Shown here: one piece after another, positions 52,281 through 62,814 of the stretch
Layout: each line of letters opens with the position of its first letter
How positions within the stretch are numbered: position 1 is the stretch's first letter
NCBI GenBank assembly: GCA_029582155.1
Contig: CM055898.1
Coordinates: 37,705,458 to 37,769,457 of the forward strand
Origin: Panopea generosa
Taxonomy: Eukaryota > Mollusca > Bivalvia > Adapedonta > Hiatellidae
Length of the DNA: 64,000 nucleotides
Reading direction: 5' to 3'
Position numbers and translations under genes: made by a program
Notes under the pieces: model-generated
Seen by the model: only the letters and a program-made list of their open reading frames with translations
The model's database searches: none
Told to the model about the DNA's origin: nothing

Positions 52281-52815
52281 ACCATTATTTGACCTACATC
52301 TTACATATTGTATTATGAGACGATTATTCAAACTACATTTTGCATATACTGTTAGACAATTATTTGACCTACAGTTTACATATACCGTTAGTATATTATA
52401 TGACCTACATCTTATATATATTATGAGAAGATTTTTTAACTATATCGTACACATGTTATTAGAAGATTACTCGTCATCCATATTACACATACTATTAGAG
52501 GAGTATTTGATCCTCATCTTACATATATGCTGAGAAGATTATTTGACCTACATATTACACATATTACGAGAAGAAAACTTTCCTATATATTACACATATT
52601 ATTAGAGGATTATTTGGTCTACATCTTACATATATGATAAGAAGATTATTTGAGCTATACCTTACACATACTATTAGACGCTTGTTTGACCTACATCTTA
52701 TATACATTGTTAGAAGATTATTTGACCTACATCTTAGATATATTATAAGTAGACTTTTTGGGCTATTATGTCTTACACATATTTTTAAAATATCAGTTGG
52801 CCTATGTCCTATAAC
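52281..52815 (+). repeat. 36-bp minisatellite, about 14 units
   Basis: Unit consensus is close to ATTATTTGACCTACATCTTA followed by a CATATATTATTAGAAG-like half. Spacing of the ATTATTTGACC motif is 36 bases. Because 36 is divisible by three, long open frames appear (52315-52533 and 52634-52825) with a repeated RRLFDLHL pattern; these are artefacts of the period. Confidence 0.92.
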
Positions 52816-54615
52816 AAATAGTTAATACAATACGACACATAATTAAATATATATGTTATTCCAATACGTTTCTGTTCAAATTGGCATTGTGGAGGGAAAA
52901 CGAGTGGATATTTCAGAAGTTACGATTATTGTGTATCGATTGTGTGTTTTATGATAAGAAATTTGTCACAGTACGTCAAGCACTTAATCATTGACAATCG
53001 AGATATTCTGTAATACAAAATGGCAATTCAGAAACGTTGATTACTAGGCCAGATAAGGTCGATAATGGGGACATATCTTGTATGCAACCAGTATCTGTAA
53101 AAGCAAATTCAAGGAGTACGATATAAGCATCATTTTTAACATTGTGCAGGTGAAAATTATCAACTGGTTTAATGTTGTTTCAATACAGTATATCAAATTA
53201 TTATTAAGTTTCACGTCTCGTCAAAATAGAATTGATATATATCATGTTTCAGATAATGGATTCTTACGTAGTTCTATTGAAACCTAATCTGCTGCCCGTG
53301 GATGACACTATTACTTTTACCGTAAACATGTTTGTAGAATCGTTCGATTATGATCTTTATCATGTATTGTTTATCTTAATAGTAGAATGGTAGCTAGGAA
53401 TATGTGTTTAGTTTGAGTGTCAGTGCAGGTTGATCGACGGTAAAGTTAGATTAGAACATTAAACTTAAAATTCTTTCTTTCTTGGATGTGGATAACATAC
53501 CGCTTAAACCGGTGTTAGTGGGCTTGATGTTTTTTTGCACATATATATTAACCTCTAAACATATTCAGCCAGACTGAGATTTGCCCGAGTGTTTCGACTC
53601 GACTGCTCTTTTAATTTTGAATCACGCACACATAAGTTGTACTGAAGGCACAGGGGACATTACAAAGTATCGTTTTATAGACCTACATTATTTAGTATGT
53701 CATAAACAGTACCAATATCGTTTAAACATGCGTTGTCTTTTAAGTATCAAGGCAGACACAGCATGGTCATTATGTTTGATTTAAAGGGTTTTCTTTCAAT
53801 GCGTGCAAAAGTACTTACAGCGATAACCTACACGTACAATATGTATATTATAGTGTTTATGACAGAGAAGCATAGTAATAGAAAATAGAAAAATAAACAC
53901 CACGTGTTTAATGTTCACTGCTGGCGCCTGGTTAGGTTGAGCATAAATAGTATTAGATTTAAAAGATGTATGAAGAAGGAGATTTCGGTGCAAGTGCCAG
54001 ACAACGTGTGATACAATGTCTCGAGATTTTATTGTTTTGTTTTGTTTTAAATTGAAATGTATTTCCATCATTGGTCAGATAATTTTTATCATAGAGTTAA
54101 ATTCACCCATCAATCCAGTAAAATCCAAAATGGTTTATGTCAAATTTATGCGTGATTCGATATTCTTTACACATGCAAAAATGAATCTAATCCTTATAAT
54201 TCAAATCCTGATGATGCCATTAATATTCAATTTGATTATGTTTAAGTAACTGGGAATTTAAAATATCCTCTGCAAAGTAAATACGTAGGAATACATCACT
54301 GCTGTTCTGGTTGATATTAAATTCACTAGATGTAATATATTCTTTTTAATATTATCGTAGCAGTCATTGATTCTTTTATTAGCTAAACTCTGCAACAGTT
54401 GTCGCTTTATTGTAAAATGTGGTAATATCATGAGGTGAAAAACTAAACACCTGCCTTTTTTTTCACGATACATTAGTAAGTTAGATTGTTAGATTCACTC
54501 TGTCATTCTAATTAAAGTCAGTCTGAGGGTTTCTCTTCCAATAAAATGTGATGCCATGTATTACTTAGCTGCTCAAAATTACCGGTGAGGGTGTGCAGCA
54601 GAATTAAGAGATAGA

Positions 54616-54777
54616 TAGGTGGTAGGTAGGTAGGTAGGTAAGTAGGTAGGTAGGTAGGTAGGTAGGTAGGTAGGTAGGTAGGTAGGTAGGGTGGGGGGTG
54701 TAGGTAGGTAGGTAGGTAGGTAAGTAGGTAGGTAGGTAGGTAGGTAGGTAGGTACGTACGTACGTACGTAGGTAGGT
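54616..54777 (+). repeat. (GTAG)n microsatellite
   Basis: Tetranucleotide run interrupted by GGGTGGGGGGTG near 54690 and ending in GTAC units. It lies between the end of block E and the inverted copy of block D. Confidence 0.96.
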
Positions 54778-55059
54778 ATTTTAATGTTATTTAAAATGTT
54801 TTCAAATTGATTGATAGGGATTACAATTACTTGTTTTCGATGAGTAGAGCAAAAGGTGGCATTGGATATACTGCAATACGCTTTTCCTTGTTAAATGCTT
54901 GAACTCAAATAAGATTTTAACGAATGCTAACAGAAGAAAATGTATATTAGAGGACTAAGGGTCTAATTACACTGTTTGAAAAGAAAAAAATACATTGAAT
55001 GTGCATTTCTATAGGCAGGTAAATCAATGTTTTTGAAAACTGGCTATCTGAAACTTATT

Positions 55060-55350
55060 TTAACATATAATGTGTATATGCCAAACAATGGCATATTGAT
55101 GTGGCTGGATAGAGAGATAAAGAGATGCATTAAGAAAACACAACCATTGTGACGAATAACACCACATGTTAAAGCATAATTGAATTGTAAAGCAGATACA
55201 TACAATACTCAAAATATACCATTTATAATCAGATTATTTGAAATCATACTATTATTTTTACATGTGCTAATTGAACATTGAGCAGTAAAATATACATTCC
55301 AATTCCTCTGGGAAGAGGAAAGTATCTAATACTTATTGCACGAGACCTGT
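55060..55350 (-). repeat. Block D', inverted copy
   Basis: Reverse-complement counterpart of 48800-49070. Together they flank block E as an inverted pair about 6 kb apart. Confidence 0.85.
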
Positions 55351-56200
55351 ACGATTAATTGTGTTAACACTGTTTAAATCTTTGAGAGAACTTTGCGTTT
55401 CTAAATCGGATAAGTGTATTAACAATGATGCGTGTGATTATTGGGGGAAATTTGTATGGCATTCAGATGATTTTCTGACGTATATCTATAAAAAAACAAT
55501 TAATTCTGTGTTTGAAATGAAAGGTAAGGTGAAACATGATAACTTCTTTGTGCGTACTAAACGCGATGGCAGCTAAATACCGGAAAGGATGGCGGATTAA
55601 CCATACAAACTCAATTATTTACAATAATTATATTATCCTAATTTATTTAAATTGTAACGTATAAACCAATTCTTGGCCACTATTGATAATGGTTCATCTG
55701 TGGTTGTAATAAGCGCCGTTTAAGTACGTCAACATTTTATTTAATAGACCATAAATAATCTAGAACGTATGTACAGCAAGTAGGATACAATTTATTTTTT
55801 TTTATCGAATTTACATGTTTTGTGTGTGCTTGTAGTAAAATTGATATAAAGGTATTTTCGACTTACATATCACTATGTAAACATAGGAGGGCGTTAACAC
55901 AATAAATATATTCTGTTTGTGATCTGGATATTTATATTAAAACGGACTTAATATTATGGGAAATATCGGTAAATATATTCTCCACTTCAAAATTGATCGA
56001 CAGACAACATTTTAAAAGTAATTATATGAAAAATCAAACCAAACCAGGAAGGGTCATAACCACTGATGTATAACTGCACTAACTGCACCCCTGTGTTATT
56101 ATAGATACAACACTAGTTCATTGCCGATATAAACTTTATTACTCTACTAGTACAACGGGTCACGCTGAATTTTTTAAAAAATACAGGGTGTGACTAAAGT

Positions 56201-56940
56201 ATGTTCGACAATAAAAACAGTGCTTTTGAGAGTGATGGTAAACGCAAGCGAAACGAAGTGTCAAGTGTTAGTGATCTAGATACAAGTACGGATAATCCTG
56301 GTAGAAACAAAGACAACAAGAAGCAAGCTAAGAAGACAAAACAGCTTGAAGACATATATGAAAACACTTCTTTAGAAAACAAAGAAGACACTTTGAACAT
56401 GGATGGCATAAATAAGCAGCTAAAGGAAATACAAACACAAATGATGACAAAAGATGACGAAAGCTTAAAAAGCATAATACAGGATACATTGAAAGAAATG
56501 AAAAAAGATCTTCTGCAGTCGGTTTTCAAAGGATTGAAATTTTAGAAGGGGAGCTTTTTGAAAAAAGATAAAGAAAATGACAACCTTAAAGCAAAAATTA
56601 CAGACTTAGAAAGGAAAGTAGAAAATCAACTTCATGACAATGAGAAAATGAAAAACGAGACTGACAAAGTCAACACAAAGGCACAAAACAAATAAATGAA
56701 CAGTACGGCCGACGAAATAATATTAGAATAAACGGGCTTGTTGAAAAGGGCAACGGAACCACCGAAGACACAACAAAAAAAAGAAATATTGACATATCAC
56801 ATAGATTAGGAAAAAAGAAGACAGACACAAAGAGACAGATAATAGTGAAATTTACTCCATGCACTACGAAATAGAATGTTATTACGGGTGAAAAAGCAAT
56901 TGAAAGGCACGGGTTTCTTTATTAATGAAGTAATGACATA
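56201..56940 (+). pseudogene. LINE ORF1 protein remnant (coiled coil plus RNA-binding region)
   Basis: The open part 56201-56545 encodes a charged lysine- and glutamate-rich coiled coil. After a frame change it continues to 56694-56738, which reads NEQYGRRNNIRINGL, and 56888-56929, which reads KQLKGTGFFINE. Both are hallmarks of L1/Tx1-type ORF1 proteins, which bind the element RNA. At least two frameshifts and several stops break it. Confidence 0.82.
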
Positions 56941-56960
56941 CATAAATTATTGTTTAATTA

Positions 56961-57102
56961 AGGATTAAAAGCCGAATTTTGAGTTAACATCGGGAGATGA
57001 AAAACTTAAGGCCAGTTTAATGTTCGAAGGGCTTTTCGACAACATAGACTAGCCTAATGTTTTCATCACTCGATGAAAACTCAAATTTCGGCTTTAAATC
57101 CT
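56961..57102. mobile_element. Fold-back element (142 bp, MITE-like)
   Basis: Arms of about 55 bases are inverted repeats: the left starts AGGATTAAAAGCCGAATTTT and the right, reverse complemented, starts AGGATTTAAAGCCGAAATTT. Both continue through TTGAGTT, CATCG and GATGAAAA. The loop is short. It may use the flanking TTA or TAA as target duplication, but this is not clear. Confidence 0.8.
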
Positions 57103-57964
57103 TTTATTTACATTATATTCTCCAGCTATTTTAGATAAAACTGTTACGTTATTTTTGTTATTTTGATATTTAAAAAGCAAATTATAGACATTTAACCACA
57201 AAGCCAATGTCATGAATGTAAGACGACGTTGTCAAAATACTGAATAAGTGCACGTATTTGTAGGACAACATATGGATAACGTCACGTGAAACTTATGGCA
57301 ACGTGACGTCTAACCAGCAAAACAAAATCGTGCAACCAATGAAATGCAAACTGGTCCTTTAAGCTCCGCCCCGCTGCAAATGTTTTTCATTGGGAATTGA
57401 AATGCAGTAAATCTATATAGTTCATTTAGGACGATTTCAGTGTGAATGTAAATATTAGATAAACATTAACGTGCAGTCTACTAAGCTTTACCCGTAGTGA
57501 ATTTTGCTTGGTACAATCAGTACCTGAAGCATGAATTAGATGATATGTTTCTATCGACATGCAATTGTGATGGTTGTTCGTTTACCAGTCTTACAATCAA
57601 CTTACTCCGAAATATATATTTTTTTAATGATTCTTAAACAAATATTATACTGTGAAATGTTATGCATTGTTGTAATAAAATGTTGTAATTAGGACTAAAT
57701 TACTAGTAACTTTCAATCTTTTCTCCAATTTTTCTTCTTCTACTTCCTCTTCTTCTTCTTCTTCTTCTTCTCTTCTCTGGTATGCATTATATGATCAAAA
57801 CCATATTACAAAAACATTTAATTTAAATTCTAACGAAACTACCTCTACTATTTCATAATTGAGTGTTAAAATATGTACTTTTTAATGTTAAAGGTCTTTA
57901 TATAATAAAATAATACAGCTGTACAAATAATTCAAGTAAAACCAATATGCAATTTATTTTTTAA
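57103..57964. other. Non-LINE spacer inside the L1-like element
   Basis: No ORF1 or ORF2 match is seen here. The part 57240-57400 is less AT-rich, with several CACGTG, GTGACGTC and CCGCCCC-like pieces; no function is claimed. Confidence 0.5.
57740..57775 (+). repeat. (TCT)n pyrimidine-rich run
   Basis: About ten TCT-type units in a longer pyrimidine stretch (57718-57780). Confidence 0.9.
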
Positions 57965-58985
57965 AAGAGCTCCACTGTGAATGTATGGGAAAAACAAGGG
58001 GCAACAAAGCGTTCTTCTCAGGTAATAGTATGAACAGTGTATGTGTTGGAATTCTTCTTAATTCAAAATTTTCATATTAGGTTGTAAAATACAAAGATAT
58101 TGTTGAAGGTAGACTTCCGTCATTAAAACTTGTAATAATTGAAAATGATTACCGCTTTTTTAACGTTTATGGATCAAACAATGACAATGAAGATTTTTTA
58201 AATACATTAGACAAATATACAATAGATATTGACAGTGACACATGTATTATAGGTGGTGACTTCAATATTATTACAGACGTAAAAAAGATGTAAGTACGGA
58301 AATCCTAAAAATAGCAAAAATAAAATAAAACAGATTAATTCAATTATTGAAAATAACGATATCCATGACATATGGAGAATTTTAAACACTGATTCGTGTC
58401 ATTATACATGGCATTTTTATCATAAACCACCAATTTATAGCAGACTTGACTACTTTCTAGTTTCATCAAATATCTTAAACTCAATAACTAAATGTAAAAC
58501 ATCTGTTGGTATCATGTCAGATCACTCAATTGTCTATTTCAATATCAATACAGAACATGAATTGCGTGGACCAGGACATTTTAAAATTGAAAACAACATG
58601 ACAATAGACCGGGACTGATATTCTTTGCTGAGTCTGAAAAACATTCGACAGTGTTGACCATAATTTTATTTTTAAAACATTACACTATTTTAAGTTTGGT
58701 AACGAATTAACGGAATTGATAAAATTATTTTGTGATAACGCATTAAAATGTGTGTCAAATAATGGTTATGCGTCAGATTTTTTTTTAAATATGAATAGAG
58801 GAGTTAGGCAAAGATATCCACTATGATCGCCATATTTGTTTATATTAGCTATTGTTATATTATATAAATCTGTAAATAACGACAACACAATTGAAGGTGT
58901 AAAGGTACGCAAAAACATCATTAAATATACTGCTTATGAAGACGATGCAATTTTTTTTATTAAATGAAAATCAATTGACAGGCTC
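57965..58985 (+). pseudogene. LINE ORF2 remnant: endonuclease and partial reverse transcriptase
   Basis: The endonuclease shows IIGGDFNI (58246-58269), SRLDYFLVSSN and MSDHSIVYF (58514-58540), then RGPGHFKIEN. The reverse transcriptase resumes with a VDHNFIFKTLHYFKFG stretch, RGVRQ (58798-58812) followed by a stop inside the usual PLSPYLF motif, and TAYEDDAIFF, where the catalytic Asp pair (58941-58946) is kept but the usual Ala of YADD is Glu. The order and motifs are L1/Tx1-like. Roughly 250 residues between endonuclease and polymerase are absent. Confidence 0.83.
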
Positions 58986-58999
58986 AGCTCCATTTCCGG

Positions 59000-59960
59000 T
59001 TAAAAGTTAAATTCAAAGAAATGTTTTATTCTCCGTGTAGTCTCTTTAAGAAAGTCCATAGAAACGTTTTGTAAGAATAAAAAAATGTTTAGACTAATGA
59101 AAAAACTACAACATTGGGAATTGTTAAATAAATAAATAAATAAAAATGAAATAAAGCGTAAAACTAATATACAAAATATTGAAAATCGTGGTATGAAACT
59201 GACAGATATAGAACTTTTTATAAATTCAATAAAAGCAAGTTGGGTTAAAAGACTAACAGATGAAAATAATAATGAAGAATGGAAGTATATAAACAGGTCT
59301 TCATTGGAAAAATATGGTGGAAACTTCATCTTTGAGAGTAACTTTTAGTTCGAAGATAGTTGTTCTATGTTTAGTGAAACGCCGTTTTTATGTAACATAA
59401 TAGAATCATGGTTCAAAATTAATTTTAATTTTAATATTGAAGATGGTTATCTAGTAAAACAATATATATGGAACAATTTCTTCATCAAAAATAATGGCAG
59501 ATTATTATTTTACAAATCATGGTAACAATTAGGAATTAAAACATTAAATGATATATATGATTCTTGACATATGACATTTTATACTATTGAAAGATTAAAA
59601 CAATTATACAATATAAATAATTCAGAATTTCTAAACTATTACACTATTATTCGAAGCATACCAAATAGATGGAAATAAATTTTTAAAACAGAGAATATAC
59701 TTGAAATTGGAAAAAAACACCTTAATAACACCAAGTGAAAAATGTAATTCTCCAAATAAAAGGTTCTATAACATGCGAATTAAATTAATTAATTGTGACA
59801 ATATTATAAAGCCTCATCTTCAATGTGGAAGAAATATTTAACAATCTTAACTAGAAAATTATCCATTGTCTACCTTTTGAAAGTACCATAGACACAAAAC
59901 TAAGATCATTTCAATACAAATACATTATGATAATTTAACCTACTACTGCATACAATACAG
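59000..59960 (+). pseudogene. LINE ORF2 C-terminal remnant
   Basis: Frame-broken reading gives DIELFINSIKASWVKRLTD, IIESWFKINF, VKQYIWNNFFI and YTIIRSIPNRWK, in the order seen in the C-terminal region of L1/Tx1-like ORF2 proteins. Shadow frames on the opposite strand were ignored. Confidence 0.7.
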
Positions 59961-60189
59961 CTTCTCGCAAAATTCTACTTCTCATCTTCTAAACTTTTTT
60001 TACTTTCTTTAACTCGTCTTAAGTACTTTATCTCTTTAATATATTCATGCTAAAAATGTTACTTGTGAGATATGATATGAATATTTTATTGTAGTCAGTT
60101 ACAATATTATATATTGGTCGTATTTATGTATTGCATTGTAATATGTCTTACATGTAATAAAATATATTTATCACACAAATAAAGGTCTT

Positions 60190-61480
60190 TTTTGAAGATA
60201 TCCTACGATTAATGGCCAACGCCATCAAACGAAGAACACCCTGTGTAGTGTTATACATTTAGTGCAGAATAAATGCTTCATCACCACGTCTTGTTATTGC
60301 GGAGCATACCTTAATGGAACCAGAATAGCAACGTCTGAGTAAAATCATCATCATCCTCATCATCATCATCATCATGTGTTTAATTAAGACTGATTTTCAG
60401 AACAGGGAAACTAAACTGGGTTGATGGATACATCTGAACCAATGGTGTTGTTAACTTCTTTTGCATGTAACAAACATGTTAACACACAACTTAAATCTTC
60501 ACTACAACTGACTTTAGATACTGTACTTCTTTCACAACGCATTTTGTATATACACTCTGGTGATCATTGACATGGGTCCATACTCATTAATACCAAGAAT
60601 AGAATAATTCTCAAGCCAATGCCAGGAGTCGTGAGTAGCAATGCATTAACCACTGCCGGTCACTAAGAGGGTTAGTAAAACGGAGTATGGTTTTCTGTTC
60701 CTTGTTTGTACAAATTCGTGCCAAAGAAGCCATCATTAAAGAATTCTTTCTATGAATAGCTGGCATTAAGAGCTATTAAAAGGTGATAAAAGGACAAAAT
60801 ATATGTCAGTTATTCTGTTGTGATCAGTCATCTCTGTCAGACTGGATTTCAGACTAGGTGATGATCCGTTCTTCTAGGGGTTTCTACATAGAGGCTGAAT
60901 GATGTCTTTATGAATATAATACATACTTATATATTCAGTTATCGTTTGAACATGCGATGTGTATTTGTTTGTGCAGATGTTTTATTAGAACAATAGTATA
61001 TGCATTTGTATCGCTTAACGTACGAGAGTGAATAGAGTGAATAGCCGATTTCGTACCTCTTCTTCAGGAAGAAACATAGAATAGGATGATTATGTCAGGA
61101 AATTATATATTGTTCATTTTGATAATAATGTTGATATCTTCCATACATTATAGACGTTGTCGTCGATCATGGTGTATCTGTCTGCTCCATACAAGAAACG
61201 TAATTTGGTATATTCTTGGCTCTTATTATTACTTAATGTAAATTACACATGATTCGAAGTAATTAAATGTGCTGTTAGTTTAAACATGAAACATTGATTA
61301 TCGTTATGATGTGCGACCCAATAAACCCGTCTAGACAAATAATTGTTATGGTCATCGTTTGTAAAAGTAAGGCTCATTCGTTTCAGGAAGACATCAGTTT
61401 ACTTTCAGACTTAGTGGCATAAAGAAAATGTGCCAATGAAAAAACGAAAATTGTATTGGTGCATAAGTGTTTATATAGAC
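60190..61480 (-). repeat. Block C', inverted copy
   Basis: Reverse complement of 45556-46960. It fills exactly the space between the 3' end of the L1-like element and the ORF1 start of the CR1-like element, ending about ten bases before the ATG at 61491. Confidence 0.88.
60344..60375 (+). repeat. (ATC)n microsatellite
   Basis: Interrupted ATC run, inverted counterpart of the GAT run at 46645-46671. Confidence 0.92.
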
Positions 61481-61490
61481 AATCACGAAA

Positions 61491-62651
61491 ATGGAACCTG
61501 ACATCAAAGATGTAAAGGAGACATTAATAAAATTAAATGACACATTAACACCTGTAACCTACGCTAATGCACTTTAATCTCCTGCAAAATCTTCAAGCCT
61601 TCCGGCACTTGTATCGGCTGATACAGTCACTGCCAGGTCAAAGGAAACAGCCCCATCAATCAAAGACGAAGGCTACCAGATCCCAGTGATTATAAACTCT
61701 AATCCAAGAGACACTACCCATTAAAATTTCAAAAAGCAGCAAAAGATGTGTACAGAAGCGCCAAAAACACATATTATTTATTGGCGATTCAATCCTGAAT
61801 GGAATAAATCCAAAAGGTCTCGATAATCATGTTCGGAAACATGCATCAAGCGGGGCAACAATCAAGTCACTATACAAAGATATACGGCTGTATGATTTGA
61901 AAGTATTTAGTAAGGTTGTAATAATGGCTGGACGAAATAATGTATCAAGAGGCACGGACCAGGACACATTTAAAGAAGACTATGAACGCTTGCTGAACTT
62001 TATAAAAACAGCAAATCAGGACTGCGAAGTGTATTTATGTTTCATAGCACCACGAAAGGACGTTGATGTTCAATATCTGAACACGTCCATTAATCGACTG
62101 GGTGCTTATTGGGGACGCTTCGGGGTACAATGCATCTCAGAAACAAGTGATATATTTTACGACAAAGATCATTATCCGGAACCAAGATATTTTGCAAAAG
62201 ATGGAATACACGTGTCTCAGTCTGGAACGAAACGGTAATTAGACGGTTAGAGTAGAAAAATACGCATTTCAGTCAATTTCAAAACATGTACATTTAGCTT
62301 GCAAAATACATCATATTTTATAAGAAATGGCTAACAGAAAAACGACATGAGCGGTATCATACAAACATATTAACATCGCGCAGATCAAGACAGGTGAATT
62401 TCACGGACAATCTAACACATTTCAATGATTTTACAACCCAGGCCCAGCCTTCAAGAGAAAACGACTACGCGGAAAATCAAGTTATTAGTTACGCACGTGA
62501 TAGTGCATCACCAAATCGTGTAGCATGCCATAATGATTACGTTGATAATAGGCCTTTCAGCCATGCACACGGAAGTCATAAATCTCGAGCAATACGATGT
62601 TATTACTGTGGAATTACTGGCGATAATGAAAGAGATTGCTGGTATAGATAG
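61491..62651 (+). pseudogene. LINE ORF1: SGNH esterase plus zinc knuckle, broken
   Basis: From ATG 61491 the frame runs 28 codons to TAA at 61575, continues to a second TAA after DTTH, then shifts. The esterase follows: HILFIGDSILNG with the nucleophile Ser codon at 61789-61791, VIMAGRNNVS with block III Asn, and DGIHVSQSG (about 62200-62226) with the Asp/His pair. All catalytic positions look present in 61768-62238. A separate open frame 62394-62651 ends in CYYCGITGDNERDC, a CCHC knuckle whose His is replaced by Asp (62622-62624). These proteins bind element RNA; the role of the esterase in transposition is not settled. Confidence 0.85.
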
Positions 62652-62814
62652 GAATTCGACATTTCTGCCGAAATAAATGGCGCCATACTAATGAAAAATA
62701 AATCTATAAATTTATCATTTGTTATCAAGTAATGAAGATAAAATATTAATTGTTAATGAACACAAACAGTAATTGAAGCCAATGAAAAAACAAGTACTAG
62801 CATTTAAGATAGCA

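Larger units (their letters stand above)
49140..54460 (+). repeat. Block E, right arm of the large inverted duplication
   Basis: Counterpart of 9670-13910 in opposite orientation. It is longer than the other arm because it carries a GAAT microsatellite, an expanded 36-bp minisatellite and a roughly 90-base insertion near 54310-54400. The transporter gene lies between the two arms. No gene was recognised inside. Confidence 0.8.
56201..60170 (+). mobile_element. L1/Tx1-like LINE, decayed and internally deleted
   Basis: Plus-strand remnants in correct order: ORF1 (56201-56940), apurinic-type endonuclease (57965-58610), reverse transcriptase core (58640-58985) and ORF2 C-terminal region (59000-59960). 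The 5' half of the reverse transcriptase is missing at about 58615, and about 1 kb of non-LINE DNA, including a fold-back element, separates ORF1 from the endonuclease. Many stops and frameshifts. The 3' end is probably near an AATAAAATATA run at about 60160-60170. Confidence 0.85.

Noticed and set aside
52315..52825. Plus-strand frames with a repeated RRLFDLHL pattern
   Set aside because: The 36-bp period is divisible by three, so a long frame arises from the minisatellite itself.
56194..56529. Minus-strand frame opposite the L1-like ORF1
   Set aside because: It is the antisense shadow of the lysine-rich coiled coil, giving a Ser/Phe/Leu-rich translation.
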